A DNA stretch of 64,000 nt. Source: Gemmobacter lanyuensis. GTDB lineage: Bacteria > Pseudomonadota > Alphaproteobacteria > Rhodobacterales > Rhodobacteraceae. The stretch spans positions 310,001 to 374,000 of the forward strand of contig NZ_BMYQ01000002.1 of the NCBI RefSeq assembly GCF_014652355.1. The letters run 5' to 3'. Below the pieces are notes generated by a model that worked only from the letters and a program-made list of their open reading frames with translations, made no database searches and was not told where the DNA came from. Below, piece by piece: positions 27,565 through 35,769 of this stretch (position 1 is the stretch's first letter; the number at the start of each line of letters is the position of its first letter). A program made the position numbers and the translations under genes.

Positions 27565-28899
27565 ATGAAGGATGGTCGCTCTCCGGTATTTGCGCGGGTT
27601 TTGCGCGGGTCTGCCCTGACGGCGGGGTCTTATGCCATTTCGCAGGCGCTGCGTCTGGTGTCGAACCTGATCCTCACGCGGCTTCTGTTCCCCGAGGCCT
27701 TTGGTCTGATGGCGTTGGTGTCGGTCTTTCTGGTCGGGCTGGCGATGTTTTCCGATGTCGGGCTCGGCCCTGCCATCGTGCGCAGCCCGCGCGGCGACGA
27801 CCGTGACTTTCTGGATACCGCCTGGACGGTGCAGGTGCTGCGGGGGGCGCTTCTCTGGGCGCTGACCTGTGCGCTGGCCTGGCCGGTGGCGCAGGTCTAT
27901 GACGCACCCGACCTTGCCCTTCTGCTGCCTGCGGCGGGGATGACGCTGTTCATCGCGGGGTTCAACCCCACGCGGATCGAGACGGCGAACCGCCATCTGA
28001 TGCTGGGACGGCTGACGGCGCTGGACCTTGCGGCGCAGATCATCGGGATTGTCGCAATCGTCATCCTGTCCTTCGCGCTGCGGTCGGTCTGGGCACTGGT
28101 GATCGGGGCGATCATCGGGGCGTTGGCCAAGCTGGTGCTGACCGATCTGGGCCTGCCCGGGGCGCGCAACCGGCTGCGCTGGGATACGGCGGCGGGGGGC
28201 GAGCTGATCCATTTCGGCAAATGGATTTTCCTGTCCACGGCCTGCAACTTTCTGCTGTCGCAGGGCGACAAGGCGATTCTGGGCGCCTATCTGCGGCTGG
28301 ATGAGCTTGGCATTTACAATGTCGGCTATTTTCTGGCGTCTTTCCCGGTGCTGCTGGGCGGTTCGGTCGTGGGGCGGGTCTTGATGCCCATCTACCGCGA
28401 CCATCCGCCCGCCGCCGACCAGGCCAACTTTGCCCGCCTGCGCAAGTTGCGGGTGGCGATGACGGGTGGGATGCTGGCGATGCTGGCAGTCATGGGGGGG
28501 CTGGGGCATCCGCTGGTGGGGCTGCTCTATGACCCGCGCTATGCCCATGCGGGGGCGATTGTCGTGGCCATTGCCTGCGTGCAGATCCCGGTGGTGCTGG
28601 GCATGACCTATGATCAATCGGCGCTGGCCGCCGGGGATTCGCGCAATTTCTTTGTCGTCATGGCCCTGCGCGCGGGCGCGCTGAGCGGGGCCTTCTGGGT
28701 CGGGGCCGCGCTGGACGGGCTGCGCGGCGCGCTGATCGGGCAGTTTATCGCGGCCACCGTGATGCATCTGCCGATCATCTGGCTTGCCCGGCGTCACGGC
28801 GCCTGGGATCCGCGGCATGATCTGGCCTTTGGTGCCCTGGGGGCCATGCTGATCGCCGGCATCCTGTGGTGGAATGCGGCAATTTTGGGGCAAATCTGA
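27565..28899 (+). CDS. Wzx-type polysaccharide flippase (MOP family)
   Basis: A ~444-residue integral membrane protein with about 12 hydrophobic helices. It starts VLRGSALTAGSYAISQALRLV and contains ILTRLLFPEAFGLMALV, the classic opening of lipopolysaccharide/EPS flippases, and FGKWIFLSTACNFLLSQGDKAIL mid-protein. It should flip undecaprenyl-PP-linked repeat units to the periplasm. Start ambiguous: ATG 27565 begins the family-like part; ATG 27520 and 27484 are in frame but add sequence antisense to the GT4 gene. A terminator overlaps and follows the stop. Confidence 0.87.
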   Translation: MKDGRSPVFARVLRGSALTAGSYAISQALRLVSNLILTRLLFPEAFGLMALVSVFLVGLAMFSDVGLGPAIVRSPRGDDRDFLDTAWTVQVLRGALLWALTCALAWPVAQVYDAPDLALLLPAAGMTLFIAGFNPTRIETANRHLMLGRLTALDLAAQIIGIVAIVILSFALRSVWALVIGAIIGALAKLVLTDLGLPGARNRLRWDTAAGGELIHFGKWIFLSTACNFLLSQGDKAILGAYLRLDELGIYNVGYFLASFPVLLGGSVVGRVLMPIYRDHPPAADQANFARLRKLRVAMTGGMLAMLAVMGGLGHPLVGLLYDPRYAHAGAIVVAIACVQIPVVLGMTYDQSALAAGDSRNFFVVMALRAGALSGAFWVGAALDGLRGALIGQFIAATVMHLPIIWLARRHGAWDPRHDLAFGALGAMLIAGILWWNAAILGQI

Positions 28900-28940
28900 C
28901 GGGTAAAAACCGTGCATCTGCGCAGTATTTGCCCCTTTTT
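28887..28940 (+). terminator. Long-arm terminator overlapping the flippase stop
   Basis: GGGGCAAAT (28887-28895) pairs with ATTTGCCCC (28927-28935), directly followed by TTTTT. The loop holds a small inner hairpin (ACGG/CCGT). The 5' arm is inside the last codons of the flippase gene. Confidence 0.65.
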
Positions 28941-29004
28941 GGCCATGTTCGCAGCCTAGCGTTCATCCTGCAGATGTGACGCCCCAAGGAGGAGGCAAGG
29001 CAAC

Positions 29005-29226
29005 ATGGCGATCGGCGTGGTGTTTTCTGGCGTTCTGTCGGGTTTGGCCGGGGTGATCTGGTCGGCTTGGGCGGGTCATGCGCTATGGGTGACGCTGTTG
29101 GCCTATCCCGTTGTCGGTATCCTCGGCGCTTTGGTCTTCCTGCTTTGCGCCCTGACGCTGATGTCTTTGCCGCCCGTGCGGATGGCGCTGCGCACCCAGC
29201 CGACGCGTGCATCGCAAATCCACTAA
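29005..29226 (+). CDS. Small two-helix membrane protein, unknown
   Basis: A 73-residue protein that is mostly two hydrophobic segments (VVFSGVLSGLAGVIWSAW and TLLAYPVVGILGALVFLLCA) with a short polar tail ending TRASQIH. I do not recognise a family. Reality is supported by a very strong ribosome site, AAGGAGGAGGCAAGG, before the ATG, and by flanking terminators at 28887-28940 and 29254-29290 that isolate it as its own transcript. Its place between the flippase and the priming transferase suggests a role in, or regulation of, polysaccharide production at the membrane. Confidence 0.7.
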   Translation: MAIGVVFSGVLSGLAGVIWSAWAGHALWVTLLAYPVVGILGALVFLLCALTLMSLPPVRMALRTQPTRASQIH

Positions 29227-29253
29227 GCACAGCCCCCATTTCCCATTGGTTTG

Positions 29254-29290
29254 GAAACAGTCGTCGCAGGTCGACGGGGCTGTTTCTTTC
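29254..29290 (+). terminator. Terminator after the small membrane protein
   Basis: GAAACAG/CTGTTTC outer arms and CGTCG/CGACG inner arms around loop CAGGT, with a small bulge, then TTTC. It lies 28 bases after the stop. Confidence 0.6.
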
Positions 29291-29666
29291 GCTCTTGCGG
29301 CATGCCGTCCGACCTAGGACTGACCTCTGGCGGGGGTCCGGGCACCGAATCACCTGAAATGATTGAAATGCAGTCACTTGGTGTTTGCATCTTTGGGTTG
29401 TGCCCTGTGTGAATGTGGCATCATTTTGGCGAAGATGCGGCAAAATTTCCCCGCTCTTTCTGCATCGCATACATCCAAAGGTCGCGGTTTGCTGTCGCCA
29501 AGGGAATGGTCGTCACGATAAAATGGATATGAGGACAGCCAAACCCCGAGTGTGAGTCATGTTCAGCACGTCCATCCGCCCGCAGCCGGTTGCAAACCGG
29601 GTTCCATGCTCCGGTCAGGTCGTGTCGCAGGTTTTGGTGTTTCCGATTGTTTTTGGGTGACTGACA
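29291..29666. promoter_or_regulatory. Non-coding upstream region of the priming transferase
   Basis: 376 bases without a credible gene, more AT-rich than the surroundings, as expected of a regulated promoter region. It holds the perfect inverted repeat CCGGTT-GCA-AACCGG (29586-29600), about 67 bases before the start of the ExoY-like gene, which could be an operator. I could not fix a single convincing -35/-10 pair. Confidence 0.45.
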
Positions 29667-30380
29667 ATGGCTGCACCGCATTTGCATATCCACTGTGCCA
29701 CCTCGGTTCTTGCCGATGCGGCGGATCTGGCGCCGCGCACGGCGGCCAATGCACAGGCGCGCCCTGCGAAGGGCGGGCTTTACCGTCGGATGTTCAAGCG
29801 CGCCTTTGACGTATCCGCGGTGATCCTGTCTGCGCCCATCGTTGTACCGATCGTCGCGGCCCTTGCGGTGGCGGTATCGCGCGACGGGGGCAAGGCGTTC
29901 TATACGCAGCAGCGTGTCGGGCAGAAGGGCCGTATTTTCCGCATGTGGAAACTGCGGTCGATGGTGCCAGATGCCGATGCCCGGATGCTGCAATATCTTG
30001 CGGAGAATCCGACCGCACGGGCGGAATGGGATGTAACGCAGAAGCTGCGAAATGATCCGCGGGTGACGCCTTTGGGTCGGTTCCTGCGCAAAAGCTCGCT
30101 CGATGAACTGCCGCAACTCTGGAATGTGCTGATCGGCGACATGAGCCTTGTCGGCCCCCGGCCGATGATGCCGAACCAGCAGGCGCATTATCCCGGCGTG
30201 GCATATTATGCCGTGCGGCCGGGGATCACCGGCTACTGGCAAACGGCCGGGCGAAACCGCACCACCTTTGCGGCGCGCGCCGATTATGATGCGGCTTACG
30301 AACAGGACCTGTCGCTTGCCACCGACCTGAAGCTTTTGGCGCAGACGGTCGGGGTGGTTTTCAACGGCACCGGTTACTGA
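29667..30380 (+). CDS. Undecaprenyl-phosphate sugar-1-P transferase (ExoY-like, priming)
   Basis: A 237-residue bacterial sugar transferase. One hydrophobic re-entrant segment (about 48-72, VSAVILSAPIVVPIVAALAVAV) precedes the catalytic region: FYTQQRVGQKGRIFRMWKLRSM, LRKSSLDELPQLWNVLIGDMSLVGPRP (Asp-Glu catalytic pair) and VRPGITGYWQTAGRN. The short form without extra membrane helices is that of ExoY/PssA. It puts the first sugar phosphate (often galactose or glucose) on undecaprenyl phosphate and so starts repeat-unit assembly for this locus. Monocistronic: a terminator follows 19 bases later. Confidence 0.92.
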   Translation: MAAPHLHIHCATSVLADAADLAPRTAANAQARPAKGGLYRRMFKRAFDVSAVILSAPIVVPIVAALAVAVSRDGGKAFYTQQRVGQKGRIFRMWKLRSMVPDADARMLQYLAENPTARAEWDVTQKLRNDPRVTPLGRFLRKSSLDELPQLWNVLIGDMSLVGPRPMMPNQQAHYPGVAYYAVRPGITGYWQTAGRNRTTFAARADYDAAYEQDLSLATDLKLLAQTVGVVFNGTGY

Positions 30381-30399
30381 GAGTGATTTGAGCGTGTCC

Positions 30400-30437
30400 C
30401 CCGCCGTCGGCCAAGCTGACGGCGGGTTATTTCTTTC
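30400..30437 (+). terminator. Rho-independent terminator after the priming transferase
   Basis: Nine-bp stem CCCGCCGTC/GACGGCGGG with a nine-base loop, then TTATTTCTTTC. It also separates this gene from the convergent chain-length gene. Confidence 0.8.
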
Positions 30438-30443
30438 GGGCGG

Positions 30444-31694
30444 TCATCCCTGCCGCATCCGCCCGGGAAACAGACGCTGCCAGATGGATTTGCGTGGCGC
30501 GACCAGCCCCAGATCAGGGATCGAAATCACCGGACGGATGTCCAGCTCGCGCTGCATCTGCGCGGCACTGCGTAGCACGGGGTGCATCAAATCCAGCGCG
30601 AAGGCCAGGCCCAGCCCCGCGATCAGGCTTGCGAGGGCCCCGGCCATCGCAATCTTCTTGCGCCCCCCGCCAGCGGGATATTCCGGCACGATGGCACGTT
30701 CCAGCAAGGTGAAATGCTCGCTGTGGTTTTCCTCTTCGAGACGCAGGCTGGTTTCGGCCTCGGCCTTGCGGGCGGTTGCGGCCTCATACTGGCTTTGCAA
30801 CTGCTGCAATTGCCGGTCATAGGCGCCCAATTGACGCTCCACCTCGGGGGACTGGGCTTCTTGGGCAAGCAGCGCGTCCCGCTGGGCTTCAAGCCCGGCA
30901 AGCTGCTGATTCAAGACACCTTCCTGAACGCTCAGGTCTTCGATCCGACGGCGGTCGGTTTCGCGCAGCCGTTCTTTCGCCTGCAGCGCGGCGCGTTCCG
31001 CCTGCACCGCCAAGACCTGCTGGGAGACGCGGCGCAGATCGGTTTCCAAGGCGGCTCGGTCGGTCGTGCTGCCCCGTGTCAACGCCCCCACATTGGCATT
31101 CTTGTAGGCGGTGACCTCGGTCTCCAACGTGGCGATCTGACTGGCGAGGCGCGTCGCCTCGGCGGTGAAAAAGGTCAGGGAATCCCGCGCCCGGCTGGCC
31201 TGTTGCGCCACGGACATGTCCAGCACCCCCTGCGCAAAATCATTGGCCACGCGCGCCGCCTGTTCGGCCGTGCCCAGCCGCGCGGTGATCAGCAAGGCCG
31301 AAACCGAAGTGGGCTGGCCAAAGGTCTGCTGGCTGGCCGAGGCAATGCTTTGGAACGTCACGGCACTGCGCAGCGCAAAGAGCTTTTGCTCCACGCTCAT
31401 TCCGGGGGCATCGGTGAAAAGACCGTGCCGATCCATCACGGCCAAAAGCGCATCGCGCGTGGTCAACCGTTGCTCGATGGTCTGCAACAACCGTGCGATT
31501 TCTGTCGTGGCCGCATCTCCGGCGCCGATCACGGGGGTTTCCACTTGGATCACCGCGACGCTTTCATACACCTGCGGTTTGGACAGTGCGACCAACACCG
31601 ACAGGACAGCGCCGACCACACAGACCAGCGCAATCAGCGGCCAGCGGCGGACGAGCAAGCTCAGGAATTCATCGAACGACTGGATCGGCCCCAT
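30444..31694 (-). CDS. Polysaccharide chain-length determinant (Wzz/GumC-like)
   Basis: A 416-residue polysaccharide co-polymerase: an N-terminal Wzz domain starting FLSLLVRRWPLIALVCVVGAV (first membrane helix ~18-38), a long periplasmic coiled coil (about 160-340, Gln/Arg/Glu-rich heptads), a Pro-rich PEYPAGGGRKK, and a second membrane helix (IAMAGALASLIAGLGLAFAL). There is no kinase domain; the ATPase partner is encoded just upstream (31698-32648), so the Wzc function is split as in GumC/ExoP-type pairs. It sets chain length and links polymerisation to export. Confidence 0.87.
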   Translation of the reverse strand: MGPIQSFDEFLSLLVRRWPLIALVCVVGAVLSVLVALSKPQVYESVAVIQVETPVIGAGDAATTEIARLLQTIEQRLTTRDALLAVMDRHGLFTDAPGMSVEQKLFALRSAVTFQSIASASQQTFGQPTSVSALLITARLGTAEQAARVANDFAQGVLDMSVAQQASRARDSLTFFTAEATRLASQIATLETEVTAYKNANVGALTRGSTTDRAALETDLRRVSQQVLAVQAERAALQAKERLRETDRRRIEDLSVQEGVLNQQLAGLEAQRDALLAQEAQSPEVERQLGAYDRQLQQLQSQYEAATARKAEAETSLRLEEENHSEHFTLLERAIVPEYPAGGGRKKIAMAGALASLIAGLGLAFALDLMHPVLRSAAQMQRELDIRPVISIPDLGLVAPRKSIWQRLFPGRMRQG

Positions 31695-31697
31695 GGA

Positions 31698-32648
31698 TCA
31701 GCCTTCCGACCGGCGAAACAGCTTGCCATAGCGGTAGCGCCGCAAGCTGCGTTCCTCGGCGCGGTTCAGCACCACGCCCATCAGTTGGGTCCGCCCTTCG
31801 AACAGGCGTTCGCAGGCGCGCACGTCCTCGGCCGTGGTCTTGGTGGCATCTGCAACAAGCAGGACGGCATCGACATGCGGCAGGATCGAAATCACATCAT
31901 CCGAGCCGAGGGCATGCGGCAGGTCCAGCACCACGACCGTGGGGTCCAGATGGTCAACCACGGCCTTCAACGTGGCGGTGGTGCGCGGGTCAAGCAGTGT
32001 CTCGGCCGCCCGCGGCACCGGGTCGCTGTTCAGGGCCAGCGCGAAATTCCCGCCGACGCGCCGCAAGTGGGATTCCAGCGGCTGATCCCCGGACAGCACA
32101 TCGGGCAGTGATCCGGGGGCAAGCCCGAACAGCCGGGCAAGATCCGGGTGGCGCAGTTCCAGATCCACCAGCACGGTCTTCGCCCAGCTGAGCCGCGCGA
32201 GCGATAGGGCCAGATTGGCTGCGACCATGCTTTTGCCACAGCCATGTGTGGGTGAGGTCACGGCGATCCGTTTCCAGCCACGTTCCTGCATGGCATGCAC
32301 CAGCCGCGTCCGCAGAATATCGAATTGCGCGGTGATGGCATGATCCGCCGTATCTGGAAACAGACCGTTTCGCAGCAGATTTTCGCGGTCAAGCGTGACC
32401 GCATTCAGCGTCTCCCAGACCCGTTCGGGCCGATGGCGAACCGGGGGCGGATTGAAAATCTCGATGGTGCCGGCGTGGCTTTGTGGCCGCGCTGCCGGAG
32501 CGGTGCGTCCGCGGAACAGCGAGATCCCGGTTGCACGCTGCCCCGCCCCTTGGGCCAGTCGATCAGCAAAGTCATCGTCACCCTGCATGAAATCCACCAT
32601 ATCTAGGACGGGAGGGGCGCCACCCTGCAAGATTTTGTAGTGCGTCAT
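31698..32648 (-). CDS. CpsD/CapB-like BY-kinase or ATPase partner of the chain-length protein
   Basis: A 316-residue cytosolic P-loop ATPase. Walker A is SPTHGCGKSMVAANLALSLA, Walker A' is VLVDLELRHPDL and VVLDLPHALGSDDV follows, as in CpsD tyrosine kinases. The C-terminus (RRYRYGKLFRRSEG) has only two Tyr rather than a dense cluster, so autophosphorylation may be reduced. Start taken at ATG 32648 (MTHYKILQGG); GTG 32705 is in frame and possible. Three bases before the chain-length gene, so cotranslated with it. Confidence 0.82.
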   Translation of the reverse strand: MTHYKILQGGAPPVLDMVDFMQGDDDFADRLAQGAGQRATGISLFRGRTAPAARPQSHAGTIEIFNPPPVRHRPERVWETLNAVTLDRENLLRNGLFPDTADHAITAQFDILRTRLVHAMQERGWKRIAVTSPTHGCGKSMVAANLALSLARLSWAKTVLVDLELRHPDLARLFGLAPGSLPDVLSGDQPLESHLRRVGGNFALALNSDPVPRAAETLLDPRTTATLKAVVDHLDPTVVVLDLPHALGSDDVISILPHVDAVLLVADATKTTAEDVRACERLFEGRTQLMGVVLNRAEERSLRRYRYGKLFRRSEG

Positions 32649-32966
32649 CGGCCGGTCCGGGCTCCAACACAGCGACACGGGGGCCGCGGGGGTCACATTG
32701 AACACCCGCCTTGCGGCGGAAAATGTTGTCGGAATAACCCAAGGTTCACCCGAAGGTGACGCTGCGCTGGATTCGTCCGGGCCCCCGCCCAGTTACCGAC
32801 CTTTATCAGAAACGCCTTCAAAATGGAAGAGCGGCCGCCCTTCGGATGCGCGGCGCGATGGCGCGACAACCCTTCGCACCCATCGGCGAATTCCCTGCCT
32901 TTTTCTTGCCTTGCGGGACGCTGCCGCGCGCTTAGGATGGCTGCACGTCACCAGGAGTTGGGTGCA
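32649..32966. other. Divergent intergenic region between CpsD-like and GT2 genes
   Basis: About 318 bases containing the promoters for both directions. I see a small hairpin TCACC-CGAA-GGTGA near 32745-32760 and nothing I would call a gene; frames that cross it are antisense or out of phase with neighbours. Confidence 0.5.
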
Positions 32967-33914
32967 ATGACGATTGTTGATGCGGTTGTGATCGGGCGCA
33001 ATGAAGGCGCCCGCCTTGTTGCTTGTCTTGATAGTTTGCGCGGACGCGTCCGCAGATTGATTTACGTAGACAGCGGTTCCACTGACGACAGTCTGATCAC
33101 CGCTGCAGCCCATGGTGCCGAGGTCGTGGCGCTGGACCCGCGTTTGCCGTTTACGGCGGCGCGGGCACGGAATGCCGGTCTGATTTGGTTGACCGCCGAT
33201 CCGCCTGATTTCGTGCAGTTGGTCGATGGGGACTGCATTGTCCAGTCCGGCTGGCTGACCAAGGCTGCCCGCTTTCTGGAGGAGCATCCCGATGTCGTCG
33301 TGGTCTGCGGGCGGCGGCGTGAACGCTATCCGGAACGTTCGGTCTACAATCGGCTTTGCGATCAGGAATGGAACACGCCGCTTGGTGAGACGCTCGCCTG
33401 CGGCGGGGATGCGCTGATGCGATATGCGGCGGTGGCGGCGGTCGGCGGGTTTGATGCCACGCTGATTGCGGGCGAAGAGCCCGAACTTTGCCTGCGTCTG
33501 CGCCGGGCCGGGGGGCGGATCTGGCGGCTGGATCTGGAAATGACGCTGCATGATGCCGCGATGCTGCGCTTTGGCCAGTGGTGGCGCCGGGCCCGGCGGG
33601 CAGGCTATGCCTTTGCCGAAGGGGCCTATCGCTATGGGCGGGCACCCGAGCGGCACTGGTTGCGTGAAACCCGCCGCGCGTTGGTTTGGGGGTTGGGGGT
33701 GCCGATTGTGGCGGCCTTGGGCAGCGTGCTGAGCCCGGCAGCGCTGCTGATCCTGACGGTCTGGCCAGCGCAGGTGTTGCGGCTGACCCCGCGGCTCGGG
33801 GTGGAGGCCGCGGTTTTCACTGTGCTCGCCAAACTGCCCGAGGCGCAGGGCGTGATCAGTTTTCATCTGGTCCGGTGGATGGGACGGCAGCCGGAACTGA
33901 TCGAATACAAATAG
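32967..33914 (+). CDS. Glycosyltransferase family 2
   Basis: A 315-residue GT2 enzyme: IVDAVVIGRNEGARLVACLDSL, then YVDSGSTDDSL, TAARARNAGLIW, and the metal site FVQLVDGDC; GGFDATLIAGEEPELCLRLR is the acceptor/catalytic region. The last ~70 residues hold hydrophobic helices that tie it to the membrane. ATG 32967 follows CAGGAG; the open frame extends to 32823 without similarity to the family. It resembles ExoA-like transferases of succinoglycan loci. Converges with the WecG-type gene, three bases apart. Confidence 0.87.
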   Translation: MTIVDAVVIGRNEGARLVACLDSLRGRVRRLIYVDSGSTDDSLITAAAHGAEVVALDPRLPFTAARARNAGLIWLTADPPDFVQLVDGDCIVQSGWLTKAARFLEEHPDVVVVCGRRRERYPERSVYNRLCDQEWNTPLGETLACGGDALMRYAAVAAVGGFDATLIAGEEPELCLRLRRAGGRIWRLDLEMTLHDAAMLRFGQWWRRARRAGYAFAEGAYRYGRAPERHWLRETRRALVWGLGVPIVAALGSVLSPAALLILTVWPAQVLRLTPRLGVEAAVFTVLAKLPEAQGVISFHLVRWMGRQPELIEYK

Positions 33915-33917
33915 GCC

Positions 33918-34664
33918 CTAGCGCATCCGCAGGGCGCGCAGGGCCTCAAGCGGCAAAAGCTTGAGGCATGCCCAATAGCGCGGGATCAGCCGCTTGGGAT
34001 TGGTCATCATCCGCCAGGCCCATTCCATGGCAATCTGCTGCACCCAGACCGGCGCGCGTCTTTGCGTGCCGGCCAGAAAATCCAGCCCGGCGCCGATGCT
34101 GGCAAAGCCGACCTGCGGCGCCAAGGCGCGGCCCCGCGCCGCCAGCCGTTCCTGTTTGGGCGCGCCAAGGGCAAGCAGGGCAAGGCCGATCCCGGCCTCA
34201 TCCAGCTGGCGCAGGATATCGGCGGCTTCGGGGCCATCCGGGTCAAAGCCCATCGCCGGGGCCAGGGTCAGCGGAATTTGCAGCCCTGGAACTTCGGCCT
34301 GCAATGTGACCGCGGCGCTGGAAAGGGCTGCGGCCGTCGATCCGACCAGCGCCACCGGCACGCCCGCCTGCGCGGCAAGCCTTGCAAGTGGCAGCACCAT
34401 GTCCGACCCGGCCACGCGCTGAACCGGCCGGCGCGCCATGCGCGACAACCAGACGATCGGGTTCCCGTCGGCCACGACCAGATCCTGCGCGGCATAGGCC
34501 CGTCGAAAGCTTGCGTCGCCGCGCAGCTTCACCAGATGATCAAGGTTGATGGTTGCAAGGGCGAAACCCTGCCGCTGCGCTAGCCTGTCGCGCACCGTCG
34601 CAAGCAAAGCGGCAGCGTGGGGCTGGCTGACGGTCAGGGTGACGTCCGGATAAACAAACTGCAT
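33918..34664 (-). CDS. WecG/TagA/CpsF-family glycosyltransferase (GT26)
   Basis: A 248-residue GT26 enzyme. Key blocks are ATINLDHLVKLRGD, DLVVADGNPIVWLSR (catalytic Asp region), VALVGSTAAALSSA, LALLALGAPKQERLAA and FASIGAGLDFLAGTQRRAPVWVQ; the C-terminal helix set binds the membrane. Enzymes of this family add N-acetylmannosamine, N-acetylmannosaminuronate or a related sugar to a lipid-linked acceptor. I use ATG 34664 (MQFVYPDV), because homologues begin there; ATG 34697 is in frame. It stands alone on its strand among plus-strand genes. Confidence 0.85.
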   Translation of the reverse strand: MQFVYPDVTLTVSQPHAAALLATVRDRLAQRQGFALATINLDHLVKLRGDASFRRAYAAQDLVVADGNPIVWLSRMARRPVQRVAGSDMVLPLARLAAQAGVPVALVGSTAAALSSAAVTLQAEVPGLQIPLTLAPAMGFDPDGPEAADILRQLDEAGIGLALLALGAPKQERLAARGRALAPQVGFASIGAGLDFLAGTQRRAPVWVQQIAMEWAWRMMTNPKRLIPRYWACLKLLPLEALRALRMR

Positions 34665-34814
34665 GTCGATACCTGTTACTTCCTTTCGCTTTAGCATGGC
34701 TGCCGGTGTTTTTCAGTATGCAGGAGCAGGAAAAACACTTTGTTTCCCGGCTTGCCACGGTCCCGCATGGGGTGATGATGGACAGCGGGGGGCGCGCTCG
34801 CGTAGCCAAGGGGG

Positions 34815-35720
34815 ATGACCGACCCACGATCCCCTTCGGGCCATCCGCACCGGCAGGCCATCGACCTCGCGCGCTTTTTGGCGGCGTTCGGGATTGTCGT
34901 GGCACATGCGACCGTTTCTCCGCGGGATTGGGTGGGGCATCTGGCCCTTGCGCTGTTCCTGATCCTGACGGCTTTTCTGGCGGTGCAGTCCGTGGCGCGG
35001 GCTGGCGGGCGCTATGGCTGGCTGCGGCGGGCGCGTCGGTTGTTCCTGCCGTGGGTGTTCTGGTCGGTGCTCTATCGTCTGCTGGATCTGGCGATTTCGG
35101 ATGATCCTGACCGGTTCATCCCCCTGCGTGAGCCCTTTTCCCTGCTGGTCGGCCCGGCGGTTCATTTGTGGTTCTTGCCCTTTGTCATTCTGGCCATGAT
35201 CCTGGTGCAGCCCGTCGCCCTTTGGGTGACCGACGCGCAGAGGTTGGCCCGGGCGCTTGGTCTGCTTTTGCTGGGGGGAGTTGGTCTGTTCTGGGTGCAT
35301 GGCGCGTTCATCCTGCCTGAGCCGTTTCCCCAATGGGCCTTCGCACTGCCGCTTTATGCCTATGGCCTGTTGCTGGCCCCTGCCCATCGGCTGGGCCGGG
35401 TCGGATGGCTTTTGGGGGGGATGGCGGTGCTTTCGGGGCTGATGTGGTGGGTCGATCCGCAGCCCTGGCCGCTGACGGCGCTGGGTGCGGCGCTGTTGTT
35501 CGAACTGTTCTGGCGCCTGCCGCTGCGCCACCCGATCCTGCCGTGGCTGGGCAGCGTGGCCTTCGGCATCTATCTGATGCATCCGTTCTTCATGCTCTTT
35601 GCCTACAAGGCCTTCGGTGAGGATGTCGGCTGGCCGCTCAAGACGGCAGTGGCCTTCGGTCTGTCCTGGGCGGCGACCTTGGGCATACAGCGGCTGCCCG
35701 TGCTGCGGACCATGGTTTGA
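34815..35720 (+). CDS. Acyltransferase family 3 membrane protein
   Basis: A 301-residue polytopic protein with about 8-9 hydrophobic helices. The opening HRQAIDLARFLAAFGIVVAHA holds the conserved Arg and the catalytic-type His of the acyltransferase-3 family, and SVAFGIYLMHPFF near the C-terminus is the second diagnostic block. Such proteins O-acetylate or O-acylate sugars of exopolysaccharides. It heads the long plus-strand run that ends with the PPTase and zapE. The ribosome site (AAGGGGG) is unusually close to the ATG. Confidence 0.85.
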   Translation: MTDPRSPSGHPHRQAIDLARFLAAFGIVVAHATVSPRDWVGHLALALFLILTAFLAVQSVARAGGRYGWLRRARRLFLPWVFWSVLYRLLDLAISDDPDRFIPLREPFSLLVGPAVHLWFLPFVILAMILVQPVALWVTDAQRLARALGLLLLGGVGLFWVHGAFILPEPFPQWAFALPLYAYGLLLAPAHRLGRVGWLLGGMAVLSGLMWWVDPQPWPLTALGAALLFELFWRLPLRHPILPWLGSVAFGIYLMHPFFMLFAYKAFGEDVGWPLKTAVAFGLSWAATLGIQRLPVLRTMV

Positions 35721-35757
35721 CGGGCACCCCAATGCTAGACTGCGTCCCACCCGCTAC

Positions 35758-35763
35758 AGGAGG
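35758..35763 (+). promoter_or_regulatory. Strong Shine-Dalgarno that supports a CTG start
   Basis: AGGAGG, six bases before CTG 35770. No ATG, GTG or TTG lies in frame at a suitable distance; the nearest GTG (35824) would delete the first half of the first membrane helix. This site decides the start of the polymerase-like gene. Confidence 0.55.
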
Positions 35764-35769
35764 TCGCCC

